Part shown: positions 1 to 6,110 of the stretch, piece by piece
How positions within the stretch are numbered: the stretch's first letter is position 1
Layout of the letters: every line of letters begins with the position of its first letter
Assembly (NCBI GenBank): GCA_948888345.1
Contig: CAQTPN010000080.1
Coordinates: 1 to 6,693 of the forward strand
Reading direction: 5' to 3'
Length of the DNA: 6,693 nucleotides
Origin: an uncultured bacterium
GTDB taxonomy: Bacteria > Cyanobacteriota > Vampirovibrionia > Gastranaerophilales > Gastranaerophilaceae
The notes under the pieces: model-generated
Databases searched by the model: none
What the model was told of the DNA's origin: nothing
Seen by the model: only the letters and a program-made list of their open reading frames with translations
Made by a program: the position numbers and the translations under genes

Positions 1-26
1 ATTCTCGTTTATTCATTAATTGCACC

Positions 27-64
27 TTTTAACTAATATATTACTAATGATATATTAGTTAAAA
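27..64. repeat. Perfect 15-bp inverted repeat upstream of the XRE gene
   Basis: Arms at 27-41 and 50-64 are exact reverse complements (TTTTAACTAATATAT and ATATATTAGTTAAAA) around an 8-base centre. In RNA the stem could extend by a T-G and an A-T pair to a CTAA loop. The stem is almost all A/T and neither strand has a following U-tract, so it is a poor intrinsic terminator. Its place 34 bases before a small XRE regulator makes an operator or a cruciform-type control site more likely, but that is inference from position only. Confidence 0.6.
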
Positions 65-73
65 ATAAAAATG

Positions 74-91
74 TCAATAATGTATTATTGA
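74..91. promoter_or_regulatory. 18-bp palindrome, candidate XRE operator
   Basis: TCAATAATGTATTATTGA has perfect 8-bp arms around a GT centre and ends 6 bases before the ATG at 98. Dimeric XRE/Cro-type repressors typically bind short palindromes of this size, so this is a natural autoregulatory site. A TATTAT hexamer (83-88) inside it could be the -10 element, which would put transcription start at about 95-98, on or next to the start codon. No convincing -35 is seen. The symmetry is seen directly; the binding protein is inferred. Confidence 0.45.
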
Positions 92-97
92 ATTATT

Positions 98-328
98 ATG
101 AATGAAGAAGATTTTCTTAAACTTTTTGGAAAAAAGATTAAAAATTATAGAAAAGAAAAGGGCTGGAACCAATTGGATTTTGGCCTGGAAACCGGTATTC
201 ATCCAAATGAACTGAGTAATATTGAATGCGGCAGGAGAAATCTTACCCTTAGAACGATTTTTAAAATTGCATCCGCACTTGATGTTGAAGTTGAAGATTT
301 ATTCAATTTCAAAAATTTAGAAATATAA
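98..328 (+). CDS. Small XRE/Cro-family HTH transcriptional regulator
   Basis: A 76-residue protein that is almost entirely one Cro/C1-type helix-turn-helix domain (about residues 8-68). Helix 2 is at about 24-33 (NQLDFGLETG) and the recognition helix at about 35-45 (HPNELSNIECG), followed by the usual RRNLTLRTIFKIASAL helix 4 and the VEVEDLF end. Single-domain proteins of this size bind DNA as dimers and commonly act as self-regulating repressors or controller proteins. There is no separate sensor domain. The ATG at 98 is the only sensible start: in-frame ATGs further up are cut off by a TGA at 89-91. No Shine-Dalgarno sequence precedes it, so the message may be leaderless or translated by an AT-rich leader. 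The target is unknown; candidates are its own palindromic leader and the ABC exporter 172 bases downstream on the same strand. Confidence 0.88.
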   Translation: MNEEDFLKLFGKKIKNYRKEKGWNQLDFGLETGIHPNELSNIECGRRNLTLRTIFKIASALDVEVEDLFNFKNLEI

Positions 329-500
329 AACCGTATTTAGTACCAAAGATAATATTTCATTTTGTAACAAAATTGCCGTCTTTTCCTTTAAAAGTCTCTG
401 TTTTCTAAAAATTCTGTTTTCAACCGTCTGCGATTGTGGTAAAAAGTAATAAGACAGTATTTTTTACGAGAGTTTATTTTTAAAAAGGATTATTAAAATT
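329..500 (+). other. Intergenic leader before the ABC exporter gene
   Basis: These 172 non-coding bases hold no ORF that I would call. A 10-bp inverted repeat (439-448 with 458-467, one G-T mismatch, 9-base centre) lies 33 bases before the ABC start, and a shorter one (359-373) lies further up. No good sigma70 promoter pair was found by eye, although the ABC gene must be transcribed either from here or from the XRE promoter. A ribosome binding site AAAAGGA (483-489) sits 11 bases before the ATG at 501, a slightly long spacing. Confidence 0.4.
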
Positions 501-2333
501 ATGAAATTAAGCAATACGACGGCGCAAAATTCGTTCAAATATAAATGGCTTTTAAGCCGCATATTGCCCTATATTAAACCATATTGGTTCAGGATTTTGC
601 TCGGTTTTCTTGTTGCAATTCCTTTAGGGCTTCTTGATGGCGTTACAGCCTTTGCCCTTAAACCCTATATGGATTTTGTTATAGGCGGAAAAGATTTTGT
701 TTTCAACCATTCGGGCTTCAATATAACCGTAACCAGCCTTCAGATGGCGTTTTTGCTCCCTCTCGGGGTAATATTATTTGCTGTTTTTCAGGGTGTGTTA
801 AGATATTTTAACGGCTATTTATCAACCTGGACATCCCAAAGAATTACAAACGATGTGAAATTTGACCTGTTTTCAAGATTAATTCATATGCATCCGCAGT
901 TTTTTGATGAAAATTCATCGGGTGTCATTATTCAAAGATATATGAGTGACCCGGGAACCGCTTCAAACGGGATTGTTGACAATGTAAAAACAATTACTAC
1001 AAGTATTTTTGGTGCTCTTGGTCTTATCGGGGTTATGCTTTACAGTTCATGGAAACTTGCATTCATCGGCGTTTTTGTTCTCTGTGTTGCTTTTATTCCT
1101 GTTGCTCTGATTAGAAAAAGAATTAAGTCGGCTTCAAATAAAAACATGGTACTTTCAGGCAACATTACAACCAATATTAATGAAACATACTCAGGAAATA
1201 AAGTAATGGCGGCCTATGAGCTTCAAGACCGCATGAACGGTTACTTTATAGAACAAACATGGCAGTCTTTTAATATTAATATGTCTCTATATAAACGTGC
1301 AGGCTGGATGTCACCTTTGATGTATTTGATTGCATCTTTTGGAATAGCGATAGTACTTGGTTTTGGCACCTATTTAATAAATTCCGGCGAAATGACGGCA
1401 GGAAGTTTTGCTTCCTTTGTAACATCTCTTCTTTTATTATATAAACCGGTGAAAACCCTTGGAAATACTCTGACAGGCATTCAAAATATCTTTGTTGCAA
1501 TGAGCAGGGTTTTTGAATTATTTGACCTCAAACCTGAAATAACAGATTGTGAAAACCCGCTTGAATTAAAGGGTTTGAACGATAAAATCGAATTTAAAAA
1601 CGTTAATTTTGAATATATACCGGAGCATCCTGTTTTAAAAGATTTGAATTTGACTGTATCTAAGAACGAAACCCTTGCTATAGTTGGAAATTCAGGCGGC
1701 GGTAAATCTACTCTTGTAAATTTAATCCCGAGATTTTATGATATCAAATCCGGTTCCATTATGCTGGATGGCGTTGATATCAGGGAATATTCAATAAAAT
1801 CTTTAAGACACAATATTTCAATGGTTTTTCAGGATAATTTCCTGTATACGGGTACTGTCCGCGAAAATATTATGATGGGAAATCCTGATGCAAGTGAGGA
1901 GGATTTAGCCGCAGCGATTAAATCTGCACATCTTGAAGATACAATAGCAGAGCTGCCTGACGGGCTTGAAACCCTGCTTGGCGAGCGTGGTTTAACCCTA
2001 TCAGGCGGACAAAGGCAAAGAGTTGCAATTGCAAGGGCTATGTTGAGAAATGCTCCGATTGTCATTCTTGATGAGGCAACATCCGCGCTGGACAATGAAT
2101 CTGAGGCTATTGTTCAAAAGGCTATGGATAATTTAATGAAAGACAGAACCGTGTTTATTATTGCGCACAGGCTTTCTACGATTAAAAATGCCGGCAGAAT
2201 TGCGGTTATAAATGAAGGCGAGCTTGTGGAATTAGGCACGCATGATGAGCTTTTAAATATTGAAAACGGCCACTATAAGGCACTTTATGAGATGCAGTTT
2301 AAAAAGCAGGAAACACCTGCCGAAATTTGTTAA
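501..2333 (+). CDS. MsbA-like ABC exporter (fused permease-ATPase half-transporter)
   Basis: A full-length 610-residue half-transporter that should work as a homodimer in the cytoplasmic membrane. The N-terminal part (about 20-335) is a type I exporter membrane domain with about six hydrophobic segments, including those around 33-57, 84-104, 168-200 and 272-315. The ATPase follows, with every motif intact: Walker A GNSGGGKST (396-404), Q-loop Q444, signature LSGGQ (500-504), Walker B VILDEA (521-526), D-loop SALD (528-531) and switch H556. Length and architecture match MsbA and related lipid or multidrug exporters. If the host has an outer membrane, lipid A-core flipping is a reasonable guess, but substrate cannot be read from sequence. 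No signal peptide is expected. The gene ends 19 bases before a strong hairpin terminator and appears to be the last gene of its unit. The confidence is for the family, not for msbA function. Confidence 0.93.
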   Translation: MKLSNTTAQNSFKYKWLLSRILPYIKPYWFRILLGFLVAIPLGLLDGVTAFALKPYMDFVIGGKDFVFNHSGFNITVTSLQMAFLLPLGVILFAVFQGVLRYFNGYLSTWTSQRITNDVKFDLFSRLIHMHPQFFDENSSGVIIQRYMSDPGTASNGIVDNVKTITTSIFGALGLIGVMLYSSWKLAFIGVFVLCVAFIPVALIRKRIKSASNKNMVLSGNITTNINETYSGNKVMAAYELQDRMNGYFIEQTWQSFNINMSLYKRAGWMSPLMYLIASFGIAIVLGFGTYLINSGEMTAGSFASFVTSLLLLYKPVKTLGNTLTGIQNIFVAMSRVFELFDLKPEITDCENPLELKGLNDKIEFKNVNFEYIPEHPVLKDLNLTVSKNETLAIVGNSGGGKSTLVNLIPRFYDIKSGSIMLDGVDIREYSIKSLRHNISMVFQDNFLYTGTVRENIMMGNPDASEEDLAAAIKSAHLEDTIAELPDGLETLLGERGLTLSGGQRQRVAIARAMLRNAPIVILDEATSALDNESEAIVQKAMDNLMKDRTVFIIAHRLSTIKNAGRIAVINEGELVELGTHDELLNIENGHYKALYEMQFKKQETPAEIC

Positions 2334-2352
2334 ATAGAATTAATGGAATTTT

Positions 2353-2380
2353 AAAAGCGGGATTTTTTTATCCCGCTTTT
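2353..2380. terminator. Bidirectional intrinsic terminator between ABC gene and dxs
   Basis: AAAAGCGGGAT (2353-2363) pairs perfectly with ATCCCGCTTTT (2370-2380) around a loop of six T residues, giving an 11-bp stem with a G/C-rich core. The plus-strand transcript ends in a run of U and the minus-strand transcript also ends in UUUU, so the site can stop both the ABC gene (ends 2333) and the convergent dxs gene (ends 2434). It is the clearest regulatory structure in the window. Confidence 0.93.
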
Positions 2381-2433
2381 TGCTTGAAGTTTTGTAAAGT
2401 TTTATGAAGCCGTTTAAACTTCCTTAAACCCCG

Positions 2434-4215
2434 TTAAACACTTATAGGGAGTGCTTTTAAGATATCTTCAAGGATGAGTTCCGGTGTAAGATGATATCTT
2501 TGATAAAGTTCCTGAAGAGGTACTCTGTCTGTAAATTCTTTATCTGCGCCGAAATTTAGCACCCTTATATCGGAATTTCCAAAATATCTTGAAATCTTTT
2601 CGCCAAATCCTCCGTCAAGGCAGCCGTCTTCAAGTGTTATAACAAGGCTGTGACTGCATTTCAGGCTATCCATCATCTCTTTGTCTACCCCTGTTAAAAA
2701 TAAAGGGTTAATAACAGTGGGTTTGAAGCCTAATTTGCATTGAACCTCTTGTGCCACAGTCATTGCAAGTTCATAAAAATTTCCCGCACCAATAATAGCA
2801 AGCTTTTCGCCGTTTTGCGTCATTTTAAACCTGTTTATTTTTGAATAATCGGTTGTATCACTTACCCCTGTTGATTTTAGCGCGTTAAAAGGTACTCTAA
2901 TCCCGACGGGGTGTTCATTTTGCTCTACTGACCACTCCAGCATTCTTAAATATTCTTCTTTGTTTGTTGGTGCTAAGTAAACCATATTGGGGATATTAGA
3001 AATTAGAGGGATGTCAAACGTACCCAGATGCGTGCAATCCGCCCCTGAAATTGCTCCCCAGTGAATAAGGAGTGTAATTGGCGACGTATTTAAACATAAA
3101 TCTTGAGAAAGCTGGTCGTAAGTTCTCTGTATAAAAGAGCTCATAACACTTAATATAGGCTTTGCTCCGCCTTTTGCAAGTGCTGAAGCATAGGCTACGG
3201 CGTGTTCTTCGGCAATCCCGACATCCGTATACTGATTTCCTAATTTTTCTCTGAATTCTTTTGTAAATCCGTAAGCCCCAGGTGTAGCAGGGCTTATGGC
3301 AATTATCCTTTTATCTTCCCGCGCTTTTTTTAAAATAAAATCTGTTGTGATTGAAGCGTAAGTTTCAGCCTGTGGCGCGGGTTTTACCGGATTTATTTCA
3401 TCAAACTCTCTGCTGTCGGCCATTCCGGGCATAATATAGTGAAATCGCTCTTTGTTGATTTCTGCGCGTCTAAGTCCGCATCCTTTAAGAGTTTTAACGT
3501 GTAAAACAGTCGGCCTGTCTGCATTTTTCACTTTTTTAAATGCCTCAATCATAGCCTCTATGCTGTTTCCATCGTCCTCATAAAAATATTCAAATCCAAG
3601 GCTTTTAAAGAAATTTAATTCTGCTTTTCCTTTTGTATCTCTTAAAAGTTTAAGATTTTGATACAATCCTCCGGCATTTTCTGCAATTGACATATCATTA
3701 TCGTTTACAATTATTATAATATTGCTGTTTAGTGTGGCGGCGTTATTCAGCCCCTCGTAAGCTTCTCCGCCTGAAAGTGACCCGTCGCCGATTAGGGCCA
3801 GAACATTTTCTTTTCCGCCGGCTAAATCTCTTGCTTTTGCAATTCCTGTCGCAAGGCTTACGGAAGTTGATGTGTGGCCTACTTTAAAAAGGTCGCAGGG
3901 CGATTCTTCGGGTGCCGTATATCCTGTAAAAACCCCGTATTTTTCAGGATTTAAAAATCCTTCTTTTCTTCCGGTTAAAATTTTATGCGGATAGCACTGG
4001 TGTGAAACGTCAAATATAATCTTATCTTCAGGGCAATTGAAAACGTAGTGCATCGCAATTGTTGTTTCAATAATTCCAAGATTGGGGCCAAGGTGTCCGC
4101 CTGTTGTGTTAACTTTCTTTACAATTAATTCTCTCATTTCTTGCGCTAATGTGTTTAATTCATCAATTGTTAAGTTTTTTAAATCATTTGGCATATTAAT
4201 TTTGTCTAAAATCAT
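2434..4215 (-). CDS. dxs: Divergent 1-deoxy-D-xylulose-5-phosphate synthase-like enzyme
   Basis: A 593-residue thiamine diphosphate enzyme of the DXS/transketolase superfamily. DXS condenses pyruvate and glyceraldehyde 3-phosphate in the first step of the MEP isoprenoid pathway and also feeds thiamine and pyridoxal synthesis. The cofactor half is clear: GGHLGPNLG with H41, DVSHQCYPHKILTGR (69-83), GHTSTS (113-118), and the ThDP motif GDG (143-145) through N173 in NDNDMSI. The Pyr domain has GIAEEHA with the catalytic-type E336, and R364 in FIQRTYDQ; a transketolase C-terminal domain follows. Departures from canonical DXS include HWGAIS (385-390) for DRAG, GADCTH (391-396) one residue shorter than GADGxTH, M358 where E. 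coli has Tyr392, and IRVP for RYPRG. At 593 residues it is slightly shorter than the usual 620 or so. The ATG at 4215 has an AAGGA ribosome site (4223-4227) 7 bases away. It probably shares a transcript with the 55-aa ORF 48 bases upstream. Family is near certain; exact substrate is less so. Confidence 0.85.
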   Translation of the reverse strand: MILDKINMPNDLKNLTIDELNTLAQEMRELIVKKVNTTGGHLGPNLGIIETTIAMHYVFNCPEDKIIFDVSHQCYPHKILTGRKEGFLNPEKYGVFTGYTAPEESPCDLFKVGHTSTSVSLATGIAKARDLAGGKENVLALIGDGSLSGGEAYEGLNNAATLNSNIIIIVNDNDMSIAENAGGLYQNLKLLRDTKGKAELNFFKSLGFEYFYEDDGNSIEAMIEAFKKVKNADRPTVLHVKTLKGCGLRRAEINKERFHYIMPGMADSREFDEINPVKPAPQAETYASITTDFILKKAREDKRIIAISPATPGAYGFTKEFREKLGNQYTDVGIAEEHAVAYASALAKGGAKPILSVMSSFIQRTYDQLSQDLCLNTSPITLLIHWGAISGADCTHLGTFDIPLISNIPNMVYLAPTNKEEYLRMLEWSVEQNEHPVGIRVPFNALKSTGVSDTTDYSKINRFKMTQNGEKLAIIGAGNFYELAMTVAQEVQCKLGFKPTVINPLFLTGVDKEMMDSLKCSHSLVITLEDGCLDGGFGEKISRYFGNSDIRVLNFGADKEFTDRVPLQELYQRYHLTPELILEDILKALPISV

Positions 4216-4263
4216 TATTTTTTCCTTATTAATCTGTCATGGAAGAATTTTATAATATGGAGT

Positions 4264-4431
4264 TTACTCCAAGTCAAGCTCTTCCTCCTCTAAAAGCTTT
4301 AAACAGGTGATAACTCTTTTTTCGGCGTAAATATCCATCAATATGCCCACTGCAAATTTTATATCATCATCAAGAGACTCTGTTTTCCTGTCAATAATTC
4401 TTTCTATGCGTTCGGTATTTTCTTTTTTCAT
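4264..4431 (-). CDS. Hypothetical 55-residue acidic protein upstream of dxs
   Basis: A short ORF of 55 codons plus TAA, starting MKKENTERIERI and ending in the acidic tail LEEEELDLE. It looks like two or three amphipathic helices (about 5-18, 20-35 and 36-50) with many charged residues and no membrane segment or signal peptide. I do not recognise the family. It resembles XseB (exonuclease VII small subunit) only loosely in size and acidic helical character, and lacks that family's usual pattern. Support for it being real: it opens 56 bases downstream of a good minus-strand -10 (4487-4492), fills most of the space between that promoter and dxs, and ends 48 bases before dxs on the same strand. 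The ribosome site is weak (AAAGAAAGATGG about 10 bases up). It may be a small cytoplasmic protein or a leader ORF affecting dxs. Confidence 0.6.
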   Translation of the reverse strand: MKKENTERIERIIDRKTESLDDDIKFAVGILMDIYAEKRVITCLKLLEEEELDLE

Positions 4432-4469
4432 TTCTTAACCATCTTTCTTTAATTTTTATTACTAATTTA

Positions 4470-4499
4470 TTCGAATTAACAAATAAATAGTAGTATAAT
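4470..4499 (+). promoter_or_regulatory. Promoter for the second XRE regulator
   Basis: A perfect -10 TATAAT (4494-4499) has a weak -35-like TTCGAA (4470-4475) 18 bases upstream. Transcription would begin near 4506, leaving about 39 bases of leader to the ATG at 4545. It overlaps the leftward dxs-side promoter, so the two probably compete or are repressed together. Confidence 0.5.
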
Positions 4500-4515
4500 T
4501 CGAACATAATGTCAA
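4487..4515 (-). promoter_or_regulatory. Sigma70-type promoter for the 55-aa ORF/dxs unit
   Basis: On the minus strand a perfect -35 TTGACA (4510-4515) is followed after exactly 17 bases by TACTAT (4487-4492, four of six matches to TATAAT). Transcription would start near 4480 and leave a leader of about 49 bases before the ATG at 4431. One of the TCGAA boxes (4498-4505) lies in the spacer, where a bound repressor would block polymerase. Confidence 0.6.
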
Positions 4516-4544
4516 TACATCGAACGCAATGTTAAATTATAGGT

Positions 4545-4757
4545 ATGATTTTAAATAAACTATCTGAAATAATGGGCAGAAAAAGAATAAAAATGTCCGA
4601 ACTTGCAAGGATGACGGGCCTTGCAAGAAGTACAATATTTGAATTTTATTATGATAAAACTAAGGTTTTAAAACTTGAAACCTTAAATAAATTCTGCTGG
4701 GCACTTGAATGCAAAGTGGAAGATATTCTTGAATATATTCCTGATGAACCGCAGTAA
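4545..4757 (+). CDS. Small XRE/Cro-type HTH regulator divergent from the dxs unit
   Basis: A 70-residue single-domain helix-turn-helix protein of the short Cro/C1 (HTH_26/YozG-like) kind. Helix 2 is about 17-25 (MSELARMTG) and the recognition helix about 27-36 (ARSTIFEFYY), then the typical LETLNKFCWALECKVEDIL helices. No ligand or membrane domain is present, so it likely senses nothing directly, or acts by concentration, and represses from palindromic or repeated sites. The ATG at 4545 is chosen because it gives the complete domain and lies just after the promoter and box cluster; the ribosome site is poor (AGG only one base before the ATG). Its start sits back to back with the 55-aa ORF/dxs unit, a classic arrangement for a regulator that controls itself and its divergent neighbour. 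It is convergent with rqcP, with 24 bases between stops. Confidence 0.87.
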   Translation: MILNKLSEIMGRKRIKMSELARMTGLARSTIFEFYYDKTKVLKLETLNKFCWALECKVEDILEYIPDEPQ

Positions 4758-4781
4758 AACGGCTTATAGAGCAGATTTTAG

Positions 4782-5030
4782 CTACTCTTCAATAATTTCA
4801 TAAAGGCTTGAAGCCTCATTTATTGAAACATTCCCTGTCGGAATTTTTAAGACCCTTGCCTTTAAAATTTTAGTTTTATATTCAATCATTATGATATCAT
4901 TTTCTTTGAGCTGTTTTGCAGGCTTTGCAGGGTTATTATTCACAAAAACTCTTGCCATATCGCAAACTTCATTTGCAACACTCCGCCTTTTAATTATCCT
5001 TGATACCTTTAAAAATTTATCTAATCTCAA
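4782..5030 (-). CDS. rqcP: RqcP, S4-domain ribosome-associated quality control factor
   Basis: An 82-residue protein that is essentially one S4 RNA-binding domain (about 1-60) with a short C-terminal extension. The opening MRLDKFLKVSRIIKRR is nearly that of Bacillus subtilis RqcP (YabO, about 86 residues), and the later NEASSLYEII matches its tail pattern. It keeps Arg2 and Arg16, positions tied to ribosome/tRNA contacts in that family. RqcP works with RqcH on stalled 50S subunits to extend nascent chains with C-terminal alanine tails, marking them for degradation. The start codon is TTG (5028-5030), supported by homology from the very first residues and by an AAGGTGG ribosome site 6 bases away. 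The start lies inside the end of the upstream sugar kinase gene (14-base overlap), so translation is probably coupled. RqcH is not in this window. Confidence 0.9.
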   Translation of the reverse strand: MRLDKFLKVSRIIKRRSVANEVCDMARVFVNNNPAKPAKQLKENDIIMIEYKTKILKARVLKIPTGNVSINEASSLYEIIEE

Positions 5031-6069
5031 TACTTTCCACCTTAAAATCGCTCTGTGCTTTTAATTTCTCATCAATTTCATCAAATGTTAAAAAACCTTC
5101 CTGTGCACCGAATACCTCAACAACGGCTGCAGCATTAACCGAAGCACACTCTAACGCCCTTTTAACGTTCATGCCGTATTTTTCCATAGCGGCGGTAAAC
5201 GTTGAACTGAAAGCATCTCCGGCACCAAGGGTAGACCTTACAACCGCAGGAAATTCGGGTGCTTTATAAAATTTAGCCCCGTCATAAGCGTATACGCCGG
5301 CCTTTCCGTCTGTTATAACTACATTTACCCTGTTTTCCCCTCTTAATATTTTTAACATTTCAACAATATCGGGATGAATAAATTCTTCAGAAAATTTTTC
5401 ATTTTTAGTATCGGGGCGTACGGAAATTTTTGTGAGCATGCTTGCTTCTTCCCTGTTTAGAACAAGAATATCAGCTGTTTCTATTATTTTTGAAAAATAT
5501 TTTTCACCTTTTTTAATTGCAGTGGTCCCGGCATTTATTGAAAGCTTTATATTATTTTCTTTTGCAAAAACTGCAAGCTTATCAAGCAATTTGTTGCTCT
5601 CTCCTGCAAGCGGTGCAATATACAGCCATTTAGCATCTTTAAGGCGGTTAAAATCAATATCTTTTTCTTTTATGCTTGAATTTACGCCTCTGTGCGCAAG
5701 AACGGTTCTATCCCCTTGAAAGCTTACAAGAATGATGGAAAAACCCGTGAGCCCTTCTTTTGCTTTTATAATATTTGATGTATCAATGTTTGAATTTATA
5801 AGATTTTGATGAATAACAGGTGAAACCTCATCTGCGCCAAGCTTTACCACGGTAGAAGTTTTAAGTCCGAGGTGTGCAAAATTCATTGCGGTATTTATTC
5901 CGCCTCCCCCTAAATTTCTTGAAAAATCATCAATTTCAACTTTGCTTCCGTATGGAAAGCTCATAAAATCGCTTCTTTTATCCTTTGAACAAACTGAAAC
6001 AATATTTGCACTGTCTGATTCTATGAAAACATCAAGCGTGGCAGAACCGATTGTAATTACATCAAACAT
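5017..6069 (-). CDS. PfkB-family carbohydrate kinase
   Basis: A 350-residue ribokinase-like sugar kinase, cytoplasmic, transferring phosphate from ATP to a sugar or nucleoside hydroxyl. Seen motifs: the N-terminal strand ITIGSATLDVF (5-15), the glycine signature NLGGGGINTAMNFAHLG (52-68), the NxxE magnesium/phosphate motif N205-E208 (LNREE), and the C-terminal anion-hole signature TLGAGDAF (280-287) with the catalytic base D285. Ser279 stands where the family often has Asp in DTxGAGD. An insert at about 214-236 lengthens it compared with ribokinase (about 310). Substrate cannot be assigned. The start at 6069 (MFDVITIGS) is preferred: it begins at the first strand and has AGAGGT (6074-6079) 4 bases up. 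A longer in-frame reading from a TTG at 6114 would run through the promoter -10 and adds no domain. It overlaps rqcP by 14 bases and diverges from recF. Confidence 0.9.
   Translation of the reverse strand: MFDVITIGSATLDVFIESDSANIVSVCSKDKRSDFMSFPYGSKVEIDDFSRNLGGGGINTAMNFAHLGLKTSTVVKLGADEVSPVIHQNLINSNIDTSNIIKAKEGLTGFSIILVSFQGDRTVLAHRGVNSSIKEKDIDFNRLKDAKWLYIAPLAGESNKLLDKLAVFAKENNIKLSINAGTTAIKKGEKYFSKIIETADILVLNREEASMLTKISVRPDTKNEKFSEEFIHPDIVEMLKILRGENRVNVVITDGKAGVYAYDGAKFYKAPEFPAVVRSTLGAGDAFSSTFTAAMEKYGMNVKRALECASVNAAAVVEVFGAQEGFLTFDEIDEKLKAQSDFKVESIEIR
5037..5043 (-). promoter_or_regulatory. Ribosome binding site of rqcP inside the kinase gene
   Basis: AAGGTGG on the minus strand lies 6 bases before the TTG start of rqcP and within the last codons of the kinase gene. 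It is the strongest Shine-Dalgarno in this operon and decides the unusual TTG start, since no in-frame ATG lies near it. Confidence 0.8.
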
Positions 6070-6081
6070 CAATACCTCTAT

Positions 6082-6110
6082 TTGTTTTATCGTATCCACT
6101 ATATTATAAT
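6082..6110. promoter_or_regulatory. Overlapping divergent promoters with a palindromic -10
   Basis: ATTATAAT (6103-6110) is a perfect palindrome that contains TATAAT on both strands: 6105-6110 rightward and 6103-6108 leftward. Rightward, TTGTTT (6082-6087) stands 17 bases upstream as a -35, placing the recF start near 6117. Leftward, the kinase -10 has no good -35 and would start near 6096, leaving about a 27-base leader to the ATG at 6069. One melted region could therefore serve both genes. Confidence 0.55.

Larger units (their letters stand above)
4469..4536. promoter_or_regulatory. TCGAA-box operator cluster in divergent promoter region
   Basis: Three copies of a TCGAA core occur at 4471, 4500 and 4520. 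The first is the palindrome ATTCGAAT (4469-4476). The second and third head a direct repeat spaced exactly 20 bases: TCGAACATAATGTCAAT (4500-4516) and TCGAACGCAATGTTAAA (4520-4536), identical at 13 of 17 positions. The boxes cover the -35, the start region and the leader of the rightward promoter, and the spacer of the leftward one. The XRE protein encoded 9 bases beyond the cluster is the obvious candidate binder. Repeat pattern is seen directly; operator role is inferred. Confidence 0.5.

Noticed and set aside
27..64. Intrinsic terminator for a gene left of the window
   Set aside because: The stem is nearly all A/T and no U-tract follows it on either strand.
1276..1500. 74-codon minus-strand ORF inside the ABC gene
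   Set aside because: It is antisense to the exporter's membrane domain, has no recognisable domain and reads as a shadow of the strongly supported gene.
1829..2095. 88-codon minus-strand ORF inside the ABC gene
   Set aside because: It is antisense to the conserved ATPase motifs (Q-loop to Walker B); its composition simply reflects the opposite strand.
2410..2440. Three GTTTAAAC-like units (CCGTTTAAAC, CCTTAAACC, CCGTTAAACA) at the 3' end of dxs
   Set aside because: They are short, imperfect and A/T-rich, and the last one is partly coding; too little to support a repeat array or a protein binding site.
4259..4270. GGAGTTTACTCC small inverted repeat over the stop codon of the 55-aa ORF
   Set aside because: Five-base arms with a two-base centre cannot form a stable RNA hairpin and could arise by chance.
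4264..4431. XseB (exonuclease VII small subunit) as identity of the 55-aa ORF
   Set aside because: xseB often lies near dxs and the product is small and acidic, but it is shorter than XseB (about 70-80 residues) and lacks its characteristic LEEALxxxExG-type pattern.
5000..5269. 89-codon plus-strand ORF across the kinase/rqcP junction
   Set aside because: It is antisense to the GAGD signature of the kinase and to the rqcP start, with no ribosome site or domain.
5432..5719. 95-codon plus-strand ORF inside the kinase gene
   Set aside because: It lies antisense to well-supported kinase sequence and its serine/leucine-rich translation is typical of a shadow frame.
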